64,000 nt of DNA from Trebonia sp036501515. Lineage in GTDB: Bacteria; Actinomycetota; Actinomycetes; Streptosporangiales; Streptosporangiaceae. The notes beneath the pieces are model-generated. The model was not told the origin of the DNA. It saw only the letters and a program-made list of their open reading frames with translations, and did not search any database. The first letter of the stretch is position 1; every line of letters starts with the position of its first letter. Both the position numbers and the translations under genes were made by a program. Location: assembly GCA_036501515.1 (NCBI GenBank), contig DASYAD010000209.1:4285-68284 (forward strand), given 5' to 3'. Below, in pieces: positions 26,301 to 33,286 of the stretch.

Positions 26301-27453
26301 CGATATGGTCGCCGCCGCCGTGCGGCTGCAGGCCAAGCTGGCCAACGTGCTGTGGCGCACGGCGCACCGCGACGGCGCGCGGGACGCCTTCGAAGCCGCG
26401 CTGCGCCTCGCCAACGCCGGCCCGCGTCCGCTGGAGCGGTTGCCGCGCGCCCATCTGTACACCCGGCTAGGCCGCCTTGAACTGGTCGACCTTCGCTTCG
26501 CGAAGGCGGCGAAGGCCTTCGACGCCGCTGGCACGTTGCTCGCCCTCAGCGCCGCCCAGGCCGGTGATACCGCCCAGGCCGACGACGCCACCGCCGACCA
26601 GTGGCTCGAGCTCATGGTGGACGGCCGGAGCGAGCTGCACGCCATGCGCTTCGAGCCCGACCTCGCCCTCGCCGTCCTCGACCAGGCCAGTCCGGTGCTC
26701 GAAGCACGCGGCACGCCCGCCAGGAAGACGTCCTTCTACCGGCTCCGGACCACGCAGCGGATGCAGCGCAACCGGCTGCGGGTCGACGACGAGGACATCG
26801 CGGGACTGCGCGCCAGCGTCACCGAGGCGGAGCAAACCGACGAGGAGAAGGACGTCGGCTACGCGACCAGCTTCCTCGGCTGGGCCCTGTGGCTGCGGGG
26901 CGACCTGCCCGAGGCCAACGCCGAACTGCGCAAGGCACTCAGCCTGGCCGACCGCATCGGCGAGCGCCACCTGCGTGACCTGGTCTTGCTGACCCTTTCA
27001 CTGGCCGCCGTGCGCGGTCACGACGTCGACGGCCTGCGCACCCTGCTCCCGCAGGCATTCGCGGCCGCTGACACCGCCGGCTACCCGAGCAGCCGGGCGG
27101 CGGGCCGCCTGGCCTGCGCGGCCTGGCTCGCCTGGCAGGACGGCCGGCCTGAGGAAGTCCTCAGGCTGGTCGACGAGATCGAGCGGTGCGATCCCGGCCC
27201 GACCTGGTCCAGCGCCACCTACGGCTGGGTCTACCTGTTCCCGCTGATCGCCACGCGGCTGCAGGCCGGCCAGACCGAGTCCGCGGTCACCGCCGCCCGC
27301 GAGATCATCGGCCCGTCGCAGCAGTTGCTGCCCGGCGACCTCACCTCGGCGCTCGCCCGCGCCAGCGATTCCTGGGACTCGGGCGACCCAGGCCAGGCGG
27401 CCGGGCTACTGACGGAAGCGCTGACGCTCGCGCGTACGGACCGCTACTTCTGA
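23323..27453 (+). CDS. SARP/BTAD - cyclase-like - AAA ATPase - TPR multidomain regulator
   Basis: 1376 residues. Order: winged-helix DNA-binding region (about 20-105, RIRLLGDF start and ARRLCALILVSHGRRVTRDL), bacterial transcriptional activation domain (about 110-270), class III nucleotide-cyclase-like domain (about 300-475: RRPLTVLFAEVAA, GTVSSVSGRGLQAMFGAPEA, LRIGIESGPALVG, YAALGDVVSMAAALQ), ATPase with P-loop HGEPGIGKTRLVQES (about 537-552) and VLVLEDLHWADPTSL (Walker B), then TPR-like helices to the end. In the cyclase part the two metal-binding aspartates are replaced: F-A-D is FAE and G-D-G is GRG, so nucleotide cyclisation is unlikely and the domain is probably a sensor or dimeriser. 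Follows the tautomerase gene by 50 bp. Target genes are unknown. Confidence 0.88.
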   Translation: MAAGITQTAVAGDPAPAGQLPRIRLLGDFVIAAGDRAAGPWPRPSARRLCALILVSHGRRVTRDLACEELFPALEPRAAARSLSKALSMARAALADLGEPGTALLGADLTHVWISPEVPVDADEQVGELHAGLAMSPGEARDATISAALADDDELLPGEPYAEWADRARDRLNALRQEARLTLARDRAKGAGRPGPDDVTAEWLACFEHDQASEEAAAALIRGYMARGRPEQAVRVFERCRAALEQLGLLTSPSLERIYASSLAAHAPAVTASAVSPVPAGSPELAGVSAPRAPASPPRAERRPLTVLFAEVAAAPAGLTGTLGLEELRDLVGGSLAAVIAEVETMGGTVSSVSGRGLQAMFGAPEAHEDDPERALRAAYRAIAAVAGAPVTGDPGLVVQEAGAGGGPGLRIGIESGPALVGPIGGGAKVEYAALGDVVSMAAALQSAARPGSVLVGPATRRAAAHLFTWGTQEEVTVTPDAKPLTAAYLEAPRATAAERRPRLGGRAALVGRQAEVRLLDTALRAAVGGHGQVVVLHGEPGIGKTRLVQESRKRFIAWVGAGSGRRPLWLEGRGTSYASATPYGLYRQLIAGWVGVATDQPAERQRAALADALTHLMGNTNLLPPLAHLMGLPKPVTQGQAESQVTGQARRKIGAGEQQRQAFAAVRSLVTRFTAVAPTVLVLEDLHWADPTSLRLTAELAELAVGRPLLLLATTRWRVGQGSGASAAPVLAAAQAIRLRRLGDAAAETLATSLLGEVDQPEVLTAALATADGNPLFVEERLAEMLETGVLVREQGSWRLRGGDQVVLSQVLERLVRSRVDRLSPAGAEAIRAASVLGAEFTAETLAATLGTAPRALAAVLDELVASDLVHHEPPDSAKPTFRFRHALIQEATYLALLRNERRDLHARAARALEGAFECEPAEVATVLGRHYAIAEDAVRAVRYLELGGDHATDAFANDEAIAAFREAIAMTTRPTAAGMAGQVAAAGSAGHDMVAAAVRLQAKLANVLWRTAHRDGARDAFEAALRLANAGPRPLERLPRAHLYTRLGRLELVDLRFAKAAKAFDAAGTLLALSAAQAGDTAQADDATADQWLELMVDGRSELHAMRFEPDLALAVLDQASPVLEARGTPARKTSFYRLRTTQRMQRNRLRVDDEDIAGLRASVTEAEQTDEEKDVGYATSFLGWALWLRGDLPEANAELRKALSLADRIGERHLRDLVLLTLSLAAVRGHDVDGLRTLLPQAFAAADTAGYPSSRAAGRLACAAWLAWQDGRPEEVLRLVDEIERCDPGPTWSSATYGWVYLFPLIATRLQAGQTESAVTAAREIIGPSQQLLPGDLTSALARASDSWDSGDPGQAAGLLTEALTLARTDRYF

Positions 27454-27459
27454 TGCCGG

Positions 27460-27717
27460 CTATTCAGCCTGGGCCGCCTCGGCCCTGATCCGCTCGACGA
27501 TCCGGTTGGCCTCGTCCTCGGTGACCGGAACGAACTCGATCATCGTGTCTCCACGTTCAGCGCCGTACAGGAGCGGCGAGGACTCCCACGTCAGATCACG
27601 GGAGAACAACTCATCCGTCTGGCCGCCTTCCTTCTCGATGCGTCTGTGCACCGTCCTCGGTCGTTCCCGGCTGCTACGAGAGTCGATGAGGGCATAGTAG
27701 GTGATCTTTTCAGGCAT
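27460..27717 (-). CDS. Small protein overlapping the RelA/SpoT-like gene (85 aa)
   Basis: 85 residues: MPEKITYYALIDSRSSRERPRTVHRR, then GGQTDELFSRDLTWESSPLLYGAERGDTMIEFVPVTEDEANRIVERIR. The 'R-D-L-x-W..S..L...ERGD' block recurs in short actinobacterial proteins I remember as uncharacterised. Its ATG lies inside the last eight bases of the preceding gene (27710-27717), so it is translationally coupled and probably made in proportion to it. Such coupling is typical of toxin-immunity or toxin-antitoxin pairs, which is the working guess, not a demonstrated role. Confidence 0.8.
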   Translation of the reverse strand: MPEKITYYALIDSRSSRERPRTVHRRIEKEGGQTDELFSRDLTWESSPLLYGAERGDTMIEFVPVTEDEANRIVERIRAEAAQAE

Positions 27718-28699
27718 CGTTTTTCTCCGGGAAATCCTTGATTCGGTCGGTTCCTGACGGGATGTCGATCAGAGCGTTCACTCGCCGTTGAAAGTCTTGC
27801 AGATCCCGTTCTTCTTCAGGGGTCGCTCGCTCGCTCCGAATTCGCTCGTATGCAACGTGAGTAAGTTCCTTCGCCTGCAGGCTCTCCTCGGTGTGGAACT
27901 GCATCTCGAAGCGGGAGCCAGTTTCTGGTACACGCCACTGACTGTTGACGCCTTTGTATTGGTCGGCGTGCCAGAGGTTCTTGAGCTTGATCAGTTCAAA
28001 ACCTTCAGCCTTAAGCTGGCCGACGTCAGCGATCACTCCGCTGGAGTAGCGGTCGGCGCTGTAAGTGAGCGTGAATCGAACGGCATCGGGAACCTCATCC
28101 AGGGCCTCCCTGACGGTAACACCAGGCGCACGCAAGTAGTCCGCCAGCTTCTCTTTCAGCCGGTCTTCGCCCTTGATCATGTGCTCAAGCCCCGCGAGCT
28201 TGCGTTCCGGGTCGGCCGCCTCGACGCGCCGCAGGGCCGGGAGGATGTGGCGCCCGGCTTCGTCGGCCAGGTCGGCGTGGGCCTTGCCCGCTTCTGTGTT
28301 CTGCTCGGGGTCGAGCCTGCGGTGCTCGCCGCAGGCCCAGCCGCCGTCCGGGTCGGTGCGCGGCTCGGACCTGGTTCGCTCCGGGTACCGCTGCCTATGC
28401 TCGTCCCAGGCGGCCCGCAGGCCGGGAGCCGCGTCGGACCACGCGCCGCGGCCGGTCGCCGCCTGCTCGCGGAAAGCGACCGTTTCGCGGTAGCTGATGT
28501 GCTCCGCCAGCTGCTCGGCCCGGCTGGCGGGCGGAACGGGCCCGGGACGCTGGTCGCACGCGGCGGACGGTGACTCTCTGTGATCAAGAGCGTCGCCGTG
28601 CACGGCCCGGCCGTCAGCGGCGGAACGCGACGGGCCAGCCCGCGGTGGGTCGGCGTGCGGGACGTCGGAGTCGTCTGGCTCCGGCTGGTCTTTCCGCAT
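27710..28699 (-). CDS. RelA/SpoT-like domain protein (polymorphic-toxin type)
   Basis: 329 residues from ATG 28699. The first about 150 are charged and probably disordered. The C-terminal half carries the divergent RelA/SpoT-like fold: 'KGEDRLKEKLADYLRAPGVTVREALDEVPDAVRFTLTYSADRYSSGVIADVGQLKAEGFELIKLKNLW' then 'YKGVNSQWRVPETGSRFEMQFHTEESLQAKELTHVAYE'. The R-x-K-x-K, V-P-D-A-x-R and Q-F-H-T blocks correspond to Rel motifs for nucleotide binding. In actinobacteria this version usually ends large secreted toxins; here it stands without delivery domains. It could make an alarmone or modify another substrate. Lies in the jetC-jetD gap. Confidence 0.75.
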   Translation of the reverse strand: MRKDQPEPDDSDVPHADPPRAGPSRSAADGRAVHGDALDHRESPSAACDQRPGPVPPASRAEQLAEHISYRETVAFREQAATGRGAWSDAAPGLRAAWDEHRQRYPERTRSEPRTDPDGGWACGEHRRLDPEQNTEAGKAHADLADEAGRHILPALRRVEAADPERKLAGLEHMIKGEDRLKEKLADYLRAPGVTVREALDEVPDAVRFTLTYSADRYSSGVIADVGQLKAEGFELIKLKNLWHADQYKGVNSQWRVPETGSRFEMQFHTEESLQAKELTHVAYERIRSERATPEEERDLQDFQRRVNALIDIPSGTDRIKDFPEKNDA

Positions 28700-28839
28700 C
28701 GGTCACCGTTCCATTTGCCAACGGGTGCCTTCACCATTGGCAAACGGATCAGCCGGGCGGTCGGTTCAATGGACCGGGACATGCGAGCGCCCCGGATCCC
28801 GTTGGTAAGACGTGACCCGGGGCGCCGGCCGAACGACTG

Positions 28840-29640
28840 CTACTTGAATACCTTCACCCACTGCACCGCGACCTCGCCGTGCACGCCGGCCTTGTCCATG
28901 GAGCTCGAGCTGCCGGCGGAGAAGGTTATCCAGACCGGCTTCGGGTTGACGAAGCTCCCGGCGACTATTGTGTAGAGCTTGCCGTCATAGAACAGCGCTA
29001 TCCGGTGATTGCCGTAAACGACATCGATCGTATGCCACCCCGGCTTGATGTTGGCCCGCTTGGGACTCATGACGCCCACGCCCGCGTCGCAGTCGTTGGA
29101 TTCATTGCACGTGGATACCTCGGAGTTGTTCGTGCCGTAGTGATATGACACGAACTGGGTGCCGAACGTTGTTTCCACGGCGTCAAATTCGCCGTCGACC
29201 GGCCAGTCGCTGCCGTAGAGCCAGTACGAGTTCCAGTCGGCGAACTCGTCCGTGCCCGGTATGGCGGAGAAGTAGACCCTGGCCTCGTAGACGTACCCGT
29301 CGGTGGCCGGCCAGGTGCGCCGGGACTCGATGGCCGCGCAGTTGCCGTTCGCGCCCGTGGTGTGCACGACAACCATTGTCGCGTTGTGGGTTATCTGAGA
29401 CGGGTTAGCCGGGCAGTTGCCGGGGTCATTGGTCGGGTTGCGCCATGCCCACATATCCGCGGGCGTGAATGTCGCGACGTACGGGTGATTTCTCAGACTG
29501 GCGACTGCCGGGACGGTGCGCGCCGCCGCGTGGGCCGGCGTGGCCCCGGACATGGTAATTGCCGTGATGAAAGCAGTGGAGATAGCTGCGGCCGGAAATG
29601 CAATAAGCCGCGCGGCACTGATTGCATGACTGAACTTCAT
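28840..29640 (-). CDS. Secreted GH16-like glycoside hydrolase
   Basis: 266 residues from ATG 29640, chosen because GGGGG sits seven bases upstream and a signal peptide follows directly (MKFSHAISAARL... SGATPAHAA, cleavage near 38). The mature protein is a jelly-roll: 'TDGYVYEARVYFSAIPGT', 'WNSYWLYGSDWPVDGEFDAVETTFG', 'SYHYGTN', 'GWHTIDVVYGNHRIALFYDGK'. E151-F-D153-A-V-E156 is the E-x-D-x-x-E catalytic signature of GH16 endo-glucanases/lichenases, so it is probably active on a polysaccharide outside the cell. Base composition is less GC-rich than its neighbours, as is the 400 bp upstream, suggesting separate arrival. Confidence 0.75.
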   Translation of the reverse strand: MKFSHAISAARLIAFPAAAISTAFITAITMSGATPAHAAARTVPAVASLRNHPYVATFTPADMWAWRNPTNDPGNCPANPSQITHNATMVVVHTTGANGNCAAIESRRTWPATDGYVYEARVYFSAIPGTDEFADWNSYWLYGSDWPVDGEFDAVETTFGTQFVSYHYGTNNSEVSTCNESNDCDAGVGVMSPKRANIKPGWHTIDVVYGNHRIALFYDGKLYTIVAGSFVNPKPVWITFSAGSSSSMDKAGVHGEVAVQWVKVFK

Positions 29641-30058
29641 GATCCCCCGTTTGGCGAAGTGAAATGGCTGCGAAGAAAGAAGGCAGCACCGTGCAGCCGG
29701 GTTCCCATTCACAAAGCTGTTTACCGGTCGCCGTTGACTTGGCCAGCTTTAGTGCCGCGACTGCACGCTCGACCCATACCCGAGCTGACAACGGTTAACC
29801 AGAAATGTGATCTTGCCGAGAGATTTCTCGGTGACATAATTACTCAGCATAAGCAAATTTCAGAATACCGGTGCAATACCGGTCCAATTGGGCAAAGGGC
29901 TTCCAGGCCTCGGCGGCCCTCGTCCTGGTGCGGTCGGATACGACCAGTATCGGAGTGCCGGCGCTGCGTCCCGGGTCAGACGGGGGCGCTTCAGTAGAGT
30001 TCACAGTTAGCAGTCATCGCACCGAGTAGTCACAGCACCGAAGACGAGGCCCCACCGG
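29641..30058. other. 418-bp AT-richer intergenic segment before jetD
   Basis: No convincing ORF. It holds the GH16 gene's promoter on one side and must hold a promoter for jetD on the other, since jetD is cut off from jetABC. Notable content: AT-rich stretch at 29820-29870 and a direct repeat AATACCGGT. Confidence 0.5.
29864..29883. repeat. AATACCGGT direct repeat
   Basis: AATACCGGT at 29864-29872 and 29875-29883, spaced by 11 bases start to start (one helical turn), each containing the palindrome ACCGGT. Spacing on one DNA face suggests a regulator site about 180 bp before jetD. Confidence 0.4.
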
Positions 30059-31366
30059 ATGCCGCACGAGGACGTCGCAACGCGGAAAACGAGCACGGAC
30101 GCCAGGGACGTCGTGACCCGGTACGCCGGCCCCGAGTACCGGCGGTTGTTCGACGCGGCCCGCCGGTCGCTCGAGCGCACCGGCGGCGATCTCACCAGGA
30201 CCGTCACCGTCAAGACGCCCGATGACGGCGAGCGCCGGGCGATCATCGGCATCACCGGCCAGTACCGGCCCGAGGGGGTCATCCTGCTCGCGGTGCGCCT
30301 GGCCGACCTCGAACACGCCGTCCGCGAGGCCACCGGCCTCGACCTGGCCCGGCTCTTCGAGCGGATCGGCCCCCCGCTGAGGGACCGCCCGGCCGAAAGG
30401 CAGCGACTGCACGACGGACGCGAAGCAGCCGTCCGTTCGGCGGAAAAGTCTTTTTTGAACGAACGCGGCTGGTTCCAGGCGTGGCTGGCCGAGTGTGCCG
30501 CCGACGGGACGCTGACCAGGCTGGTCAACACGCACGAGTCCGGGCAGCTCGGCGAGGCGGCCCGGGTGCTCGAGTGGGTTGAACGGCGGATCGACCTCAA
30601 GGCCGCGCCCATGCAGCTGGCGGAGCTGGCGGCGACGATCACCGGCGACACCAAGGCGCTCAACCACGGCACCACGCTCTCCACCCTGGTGGTCCGCGCA
30701 CTGGCCTTCCGGCTGGGCGTGGACCGGGCGAAGACGACGGAAGAACGCCGCGACCTGTGGGACCGCAGCGGAGTGATCGTCGACGACCTGGCCAGCCGGG
30801 TCCTGGTGCTGAACCTGTCCGCGGGCGGCGCGGGCCTGGGGGAGTGGCTCACCTCGGCGAGGGCGCACGGCACCCCGTTCTACGTGACGCTGCACCAGCT
30901 CGTCACCATGCCGGTCACGCTCAGCGCCGGGCTGCGGGTCTACGCGTGCGAGAACCCGGCCGTGCTGCGCCGCGCCGCGGCTGAGCTCGGCTCGGCCGCG
31001 CAGCCGCTCATTTGCACGGAAGGCCAGCCGTCGACCGCGTTTCACCGCCTCGCGCGGGCTATCGCGAGTGCCGGAGGCAGGCTGAGCTACCACGGTGACT
31101 TCGACTGGCCGGGCATCTCCATCGCCTCAGCCGTCATCACCAGGCACAGTGCGCGTCCCTGGCGCTTCGGTGCGGCCGACTATCAGTACGCCGTCGGCAG
31201 CGGAGCCGCCACGGTGAACCTGGCCGGCGCCCCGCAGCCGACCCCGTGGGATCAGGCGCTGGGGGCGGCGATGACCGAGCAGGGCCGGGCTGTGTACGAG
31301 GAATCTGTCGCGGACCGCCTCGTCGCTGACCTGTCAAGATCGCTCTCAGCGCCACGTCACGCTTGA
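30059..31366 (+). CDS. jetD: Wadjet type II JetD, Toprim-type nuclease subunit (DUF3323/DUF2399, TIGR02679)
   Basis: 435 residues from ATG 30059. N-terminal part: 'AGPEYRRLFDAARRSLERTGG', 'LTRLVNTHESGQLGEAARVLEWVERR', 'GDTKALNHGTTLSTLVVRAL'. C-terminal Toprim-like DUF2399: 'YACENPAVLRRAAAELG', CTEGQPSTAFHRLARAI (about 318-334, conserved Glu) and LSYHGDFDWPGISIA (about 342-356, Asp-x-Asp metal site). JetD is the topoisomerase-VI-like subunit that cuts the circular DNA trapped by JetABC. Length and all motifs are intact. It is 10.6 kb from jetC, with seven or eight unrelated genes between, on the same strand as jetABC. Two strong hairpins follow. A 435-residue product rather than a remnant argues for function. 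Confidence 0.92.
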   Translation: MPHEDVATRKTSTDARDVVTRYAGPEYRRLFDAARRSLERTGGDLTRTVTVKTPDDGERRAIIGITGQYRPEGVILLAVRLADLEHAVREATGLDLARLFERIGPPLRDRPAERQRLHDGREAAVRSAEKSFLNERGWFQAWLAECAADGTLTRLVNTHESGQLGEAARVLEWVERRIDLKAAPMQLAELAATITGDTKALNHGTTLSTLVVRALAFRLGVDRAKTTEERRDLWDRSGVIVDDLASRVLVLNLSAGGAGLGEWLTSARAHGTPFYVTLHQLVTMPVTLSAGLRVYACENPAVLRRAAAELGSAAQPLICTEGQPSTAFHRLARAIASAGGRLSYHGDFDWPGISIASAVITRHSARPWRFGAADYQYAVGSGAATVNLAGAPQPTPWDQALGAAMTEQGRAVYEESVADRLVADLSRSLSAPRHA

Positions 31367-31412
31367 GGTTCCCTGAGCTCCCCGGTTGCTCCAGGTGCGT
31401 GAGTTCACCAGC

Positions 31413-31429
31413 GTGTCGCAGCGCGACAC
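31413..31429. terminator. Hairpin after jetD
   Basis: GTGTCGC-AGC-GCGACAC, perfect seven-base arms with a three-base loop, 47 bases after the jetD stop. No U-tract. Confidence 0.55.
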
Positions 31430-31469
31430 CTTCAGCGGCCGGGCTCTCTCTGTGGTCTGGTCCATCGTG

Positions 31470-31509
31470 TCAGGTGAGGCGCGCGCCGGACTGCGCAGGC
31501 CTCACCTGA
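31470..31509. terminator. Large hairpin between jetD and the SBP remnant
   Basis: TCAGGTGAGGC (31470-31480) and GCCTCACCTGA (31499-31509) form a perfect 11-bp stem around an 18-base GC-rich loop. It lies ten bases beyond the SBP fragment stop, so it is probably the original terminator of that solute-binding protein gene. Confidence 0.65.
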
Positions 31510-31519
31510 TGGCTACGTG

Positions 31520-31813
31520 TTACTTGCTCGCGATCTGCGAGTCCCACTGCAGGGTGAGGTTGGCAAAGTTCTGCCCGACCCACGTCCAGTTCATTGGCGT
31601 CAGCGTTACCCCCGACTCCGGAAGCATGTAATTGGCTAGGTTCGGCGCCACGGTCACGTCAGATCGAATCGGGCCGAATCCCATGTCCGGGGCGAGGCAC
31701 TTCTGAACCTGCTGTGAGAGCACGAAGTTGACGAATTTGTACGCGGCGCTGATGTGCGGCGAATTCTGCGCGATTATGGCGCCGATGGCCAGGGTGAATG
31801 TGCCGTCCTTTGG
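31520..31813 (-). pseudogene. C-terminal remnant of an ABC solute-binding protein
   Basis: The minus strand keeps an open frame of 97 codons ending at 31520: PKDGTFTLAIGAIIAQNSPH, SAAYKFVNFVLSQQVQK, then a tail with 'SGVTLTPMNWTWVGQNF'. This is the C-terminal quarter of a PotD-like polyamine/iron-type periplasmic binding protein (the 'A-Y-K-F-V-N-F-V-L-S' helix is characteristic). No start is possible and the sequence stops abruptly at 31813, where plus-strand alcohol dehydrogenase sequence begins. It is a different subtype from the intact SBP at 58793. Confidence 0.75.
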
Positions 31814-32298
31814 CTGTGCCGACCGGCTGGGGCTCGGCGGTGTACGCGGCCGGGGTGCTGGCTGGCCAGACTGTAGTGATCTATGGATGCGGCGGCGTGG
31901 GGGCGAACGCGGTGCAGGGCGCTGCGCACGCGGGTGCGGCGCGCGTGGTGGTTGTCGACCCGGTGCCCTTCAAGCGGGAGATGGCCAAGGTCTTCGGTGC
32001 GACCCACACGTTCGGCAGCCACGAGGAGGCATTGCCGTTCGTCAACCAGGCGACTTGGGGGCAGCTAGCCGACCACGCCATTGTCACCGTGGGCGTGAGC
32101 AGCTCGGAGGTCGTCAACCAGGCGGCCTCGATCATCGGGAAGACGGGCAGTGTGAACCTGGTTTCGGTTGGCCGGGCCGAGGAACACCAGATCGCCATGA
32201 ACGGCAAGACGGTGCGCAGCCGCTACCGGCTTGACCAGGTGAACGAGGGCTACAGTGACATGCTCGCGGGAAAGAACATCCGCGGTGTGATCGAGCAC
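31813..32298 (+). pseudogene. NDMA-type/zinc alcohol dehydrogenase remnant, N-terminus and an internal segment lost
   Basis: In one frame the plus strand reads AVPTGWGSAVYAAGVLAG, VVIYGCGGVGANAVQGAAHAGA (Rossmann G-x-G-G-x-G), TWGQLADHAIVTVGV and RLDQVNEGYSDMLAGKNIRGVI. This matches the cofactor domain of NDMA-dependent/MDR alcohol dehydrogenases from the substrate-loop P-T-G-W-G onward. The roughly 170-residue catalytic domain with its zinc ligands is missing, and the usual 'T-I-K-G-T-L-F-G' segment of about 40 residues between V-x-x-x-G-K and the R-Y-x-L-D-Q-x-N-E-G helix is deleted in frame. Not functional. Confidence 0.7.
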
Positions 32299-32400
32299 CC
32301 CTCGCCTGAGCGCAACGCCGGCGTCTCTATCGTCCGCGACGGAAAGATCGTCGCGGTCCGCGAATACACCGGCGCCCAGCACGCAGCGCAGAACTTTTTC
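32299..32400 (+). pseudogene. SnoaL-like C-terminal fragment fused in frame to the ADH remnant
   Basis: Immediately after the normal ADH end (RGVIEH), the same frame continues PSPERNAGVSIVRDGKIV then AVREYTGAQHAAQNFF, the terminal strand-turn-strand of SnoaL/NTF2 proteins (R-D-G-K-I-x-x-x-R-E-Y-x-x-x-Q-H). Only about 34 codons remain before the methyltransferase gene. Confidence 0.5.
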
Positions 32401-32416
32401 CCCTACTATTCCTGTC

Positions 32417-33196
32417 GTGGCGCAGTTCGACCCTTCTGTCCCGAGCATCGCGCGGGTCTATGACTATTTCCTTGGCGGCAAGGACAATTTCGCGGCCGAC
32501 CGCGCGCTGGCGGGGCAGCAGATCGCCATCGCCCCGCTCATCCCGGTCATGGCGCGGGAGAACAGGCAGTTCCTGTCCCGCGCCGTGACCTGGGCCGCCG
32601 GCCAGGGAATCGACCAGTTCATCGACCTCGGCTGCGGCATGCCGACGGGACCGAACACGCATGAGTCGGCCCGCGCGGTGCTCCCGGCCGCGCGGGTGGC
32701 CTACGTGGACAACGACCCGGTGGTCCTCGGTCACCTGGACGCGCTGACCGCCAAGGGCAACCCCGGCGTCACGGTGGTGGCCGGCGATATCCGCGAGCCG
32801 GAACAGATACTCGGCGCGCTCGGCGGCGGCATCGACCTGGGCAGACCCGCCTGCCTGGTCCTCGGTTACCTGCTGCACTTCGCCACCGCCGATGCCGCGC
32901 GCGACCTCGTGGCCGGCTACACGGCCGCCCTTGCGGCGGGCAGCTGCGTGGTCATCTCGGTCGTGCACGCCGACAGCGACGCCGCCGACGAAGGCTTCGG
33001 CGGCTACTCCAAGTCGGTCGCCCCGGTCTACAACCACTCGGCGGCGGACTTCGCCCGTTTCTTCGGCCCGCTCGAACTGGTACCGCCGGGCGCGGTCGAC
33101 GCGCGCCGGTGGCAGCCGGACTGGGAAGGCAGCGTGGCGCTGAAAAAGCGCGAGGGGTACGTGCTTGCCGCCGTCGCCCGGGTAGCAGCCCCCTAA
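32417..33196 (+). CDS. DUF574 SAM-dependent methyltransferase
   Basis: 259 residues from GTG 32417. Family signature 'SIARVYDYFLGGKDNFAADR' at the N-terminus, SAM-binding 'FIDLGCGMPTGPNTHESA' (about 72-90), 'VAYVDNDPVVLGHLDAL' (acidic loop 2) and 'VAPVYNHSAADFARFFGPLELVPPG'. Widespread and multicopy in Streptomyces relatives; substrate unknown. A second, clearly paralogous copy lies at 40032. It starts 17 bases after the debris, so its promoter must lie inside the pseudogene region. Confidence 0.92.
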   Translation: MAQFDPSVPSIARVYDYFLGGKDNFAADRALAGQQIAIAPLIPVMARENRQFLSRAVTWAAGQGIDQFIDLGCGMPTGPNTHESARAVLPAARVAYVDNDPVVLGHLDALTAKGNPGVTVVAGDIREPEQILGALGGGIDLGRPACLVLGYLLHFATADAARDLVAGYTAALAAGSCVVISVVHADSDAADEGFGGYSKSVAPVYNHSAADFARFFGPLELVPPGAVDARRWQPDWEGSVALKKREGYVLAAVARVAAP

Positions 33197-33201
33197 GAAA
33201 A

Positions 33202-33224
33202 CCTCCGGTCATCCCGAACGGAGG
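33202..33224. terminator. Hairpin after the DUF574 gene
   Basis: CCTCCG (33202-33207) and CGGAGG (33219-33224) with an 11-base loop, six bases after the methyltransferase stop. Confidence 0.4.
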
Positions 33225-33286
33225 CGGCTGACACTGCCAGCGCCCGTGACCGCAGTCTGCGCAGTTCACCAGAAAGGCACGCCTCT

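Noticed and set aside
19460..30050. CGAAGACGA present both at the jetC end and just before jetD, as a target-site duplication of the insertion
   Set aside because: Only nine bases, of low complexity (repeated GAAGAC codons in the acidic jetC tail); chance is likely and no inverted ends accompany it.
31798..32463. Intact alcohol dehydrogenase gene of 221 residues
   Set aside because: The frame is open but the catalytic domain and zinc ligands are missing, an internal segment is deleted and the end is a SnoaL piece.
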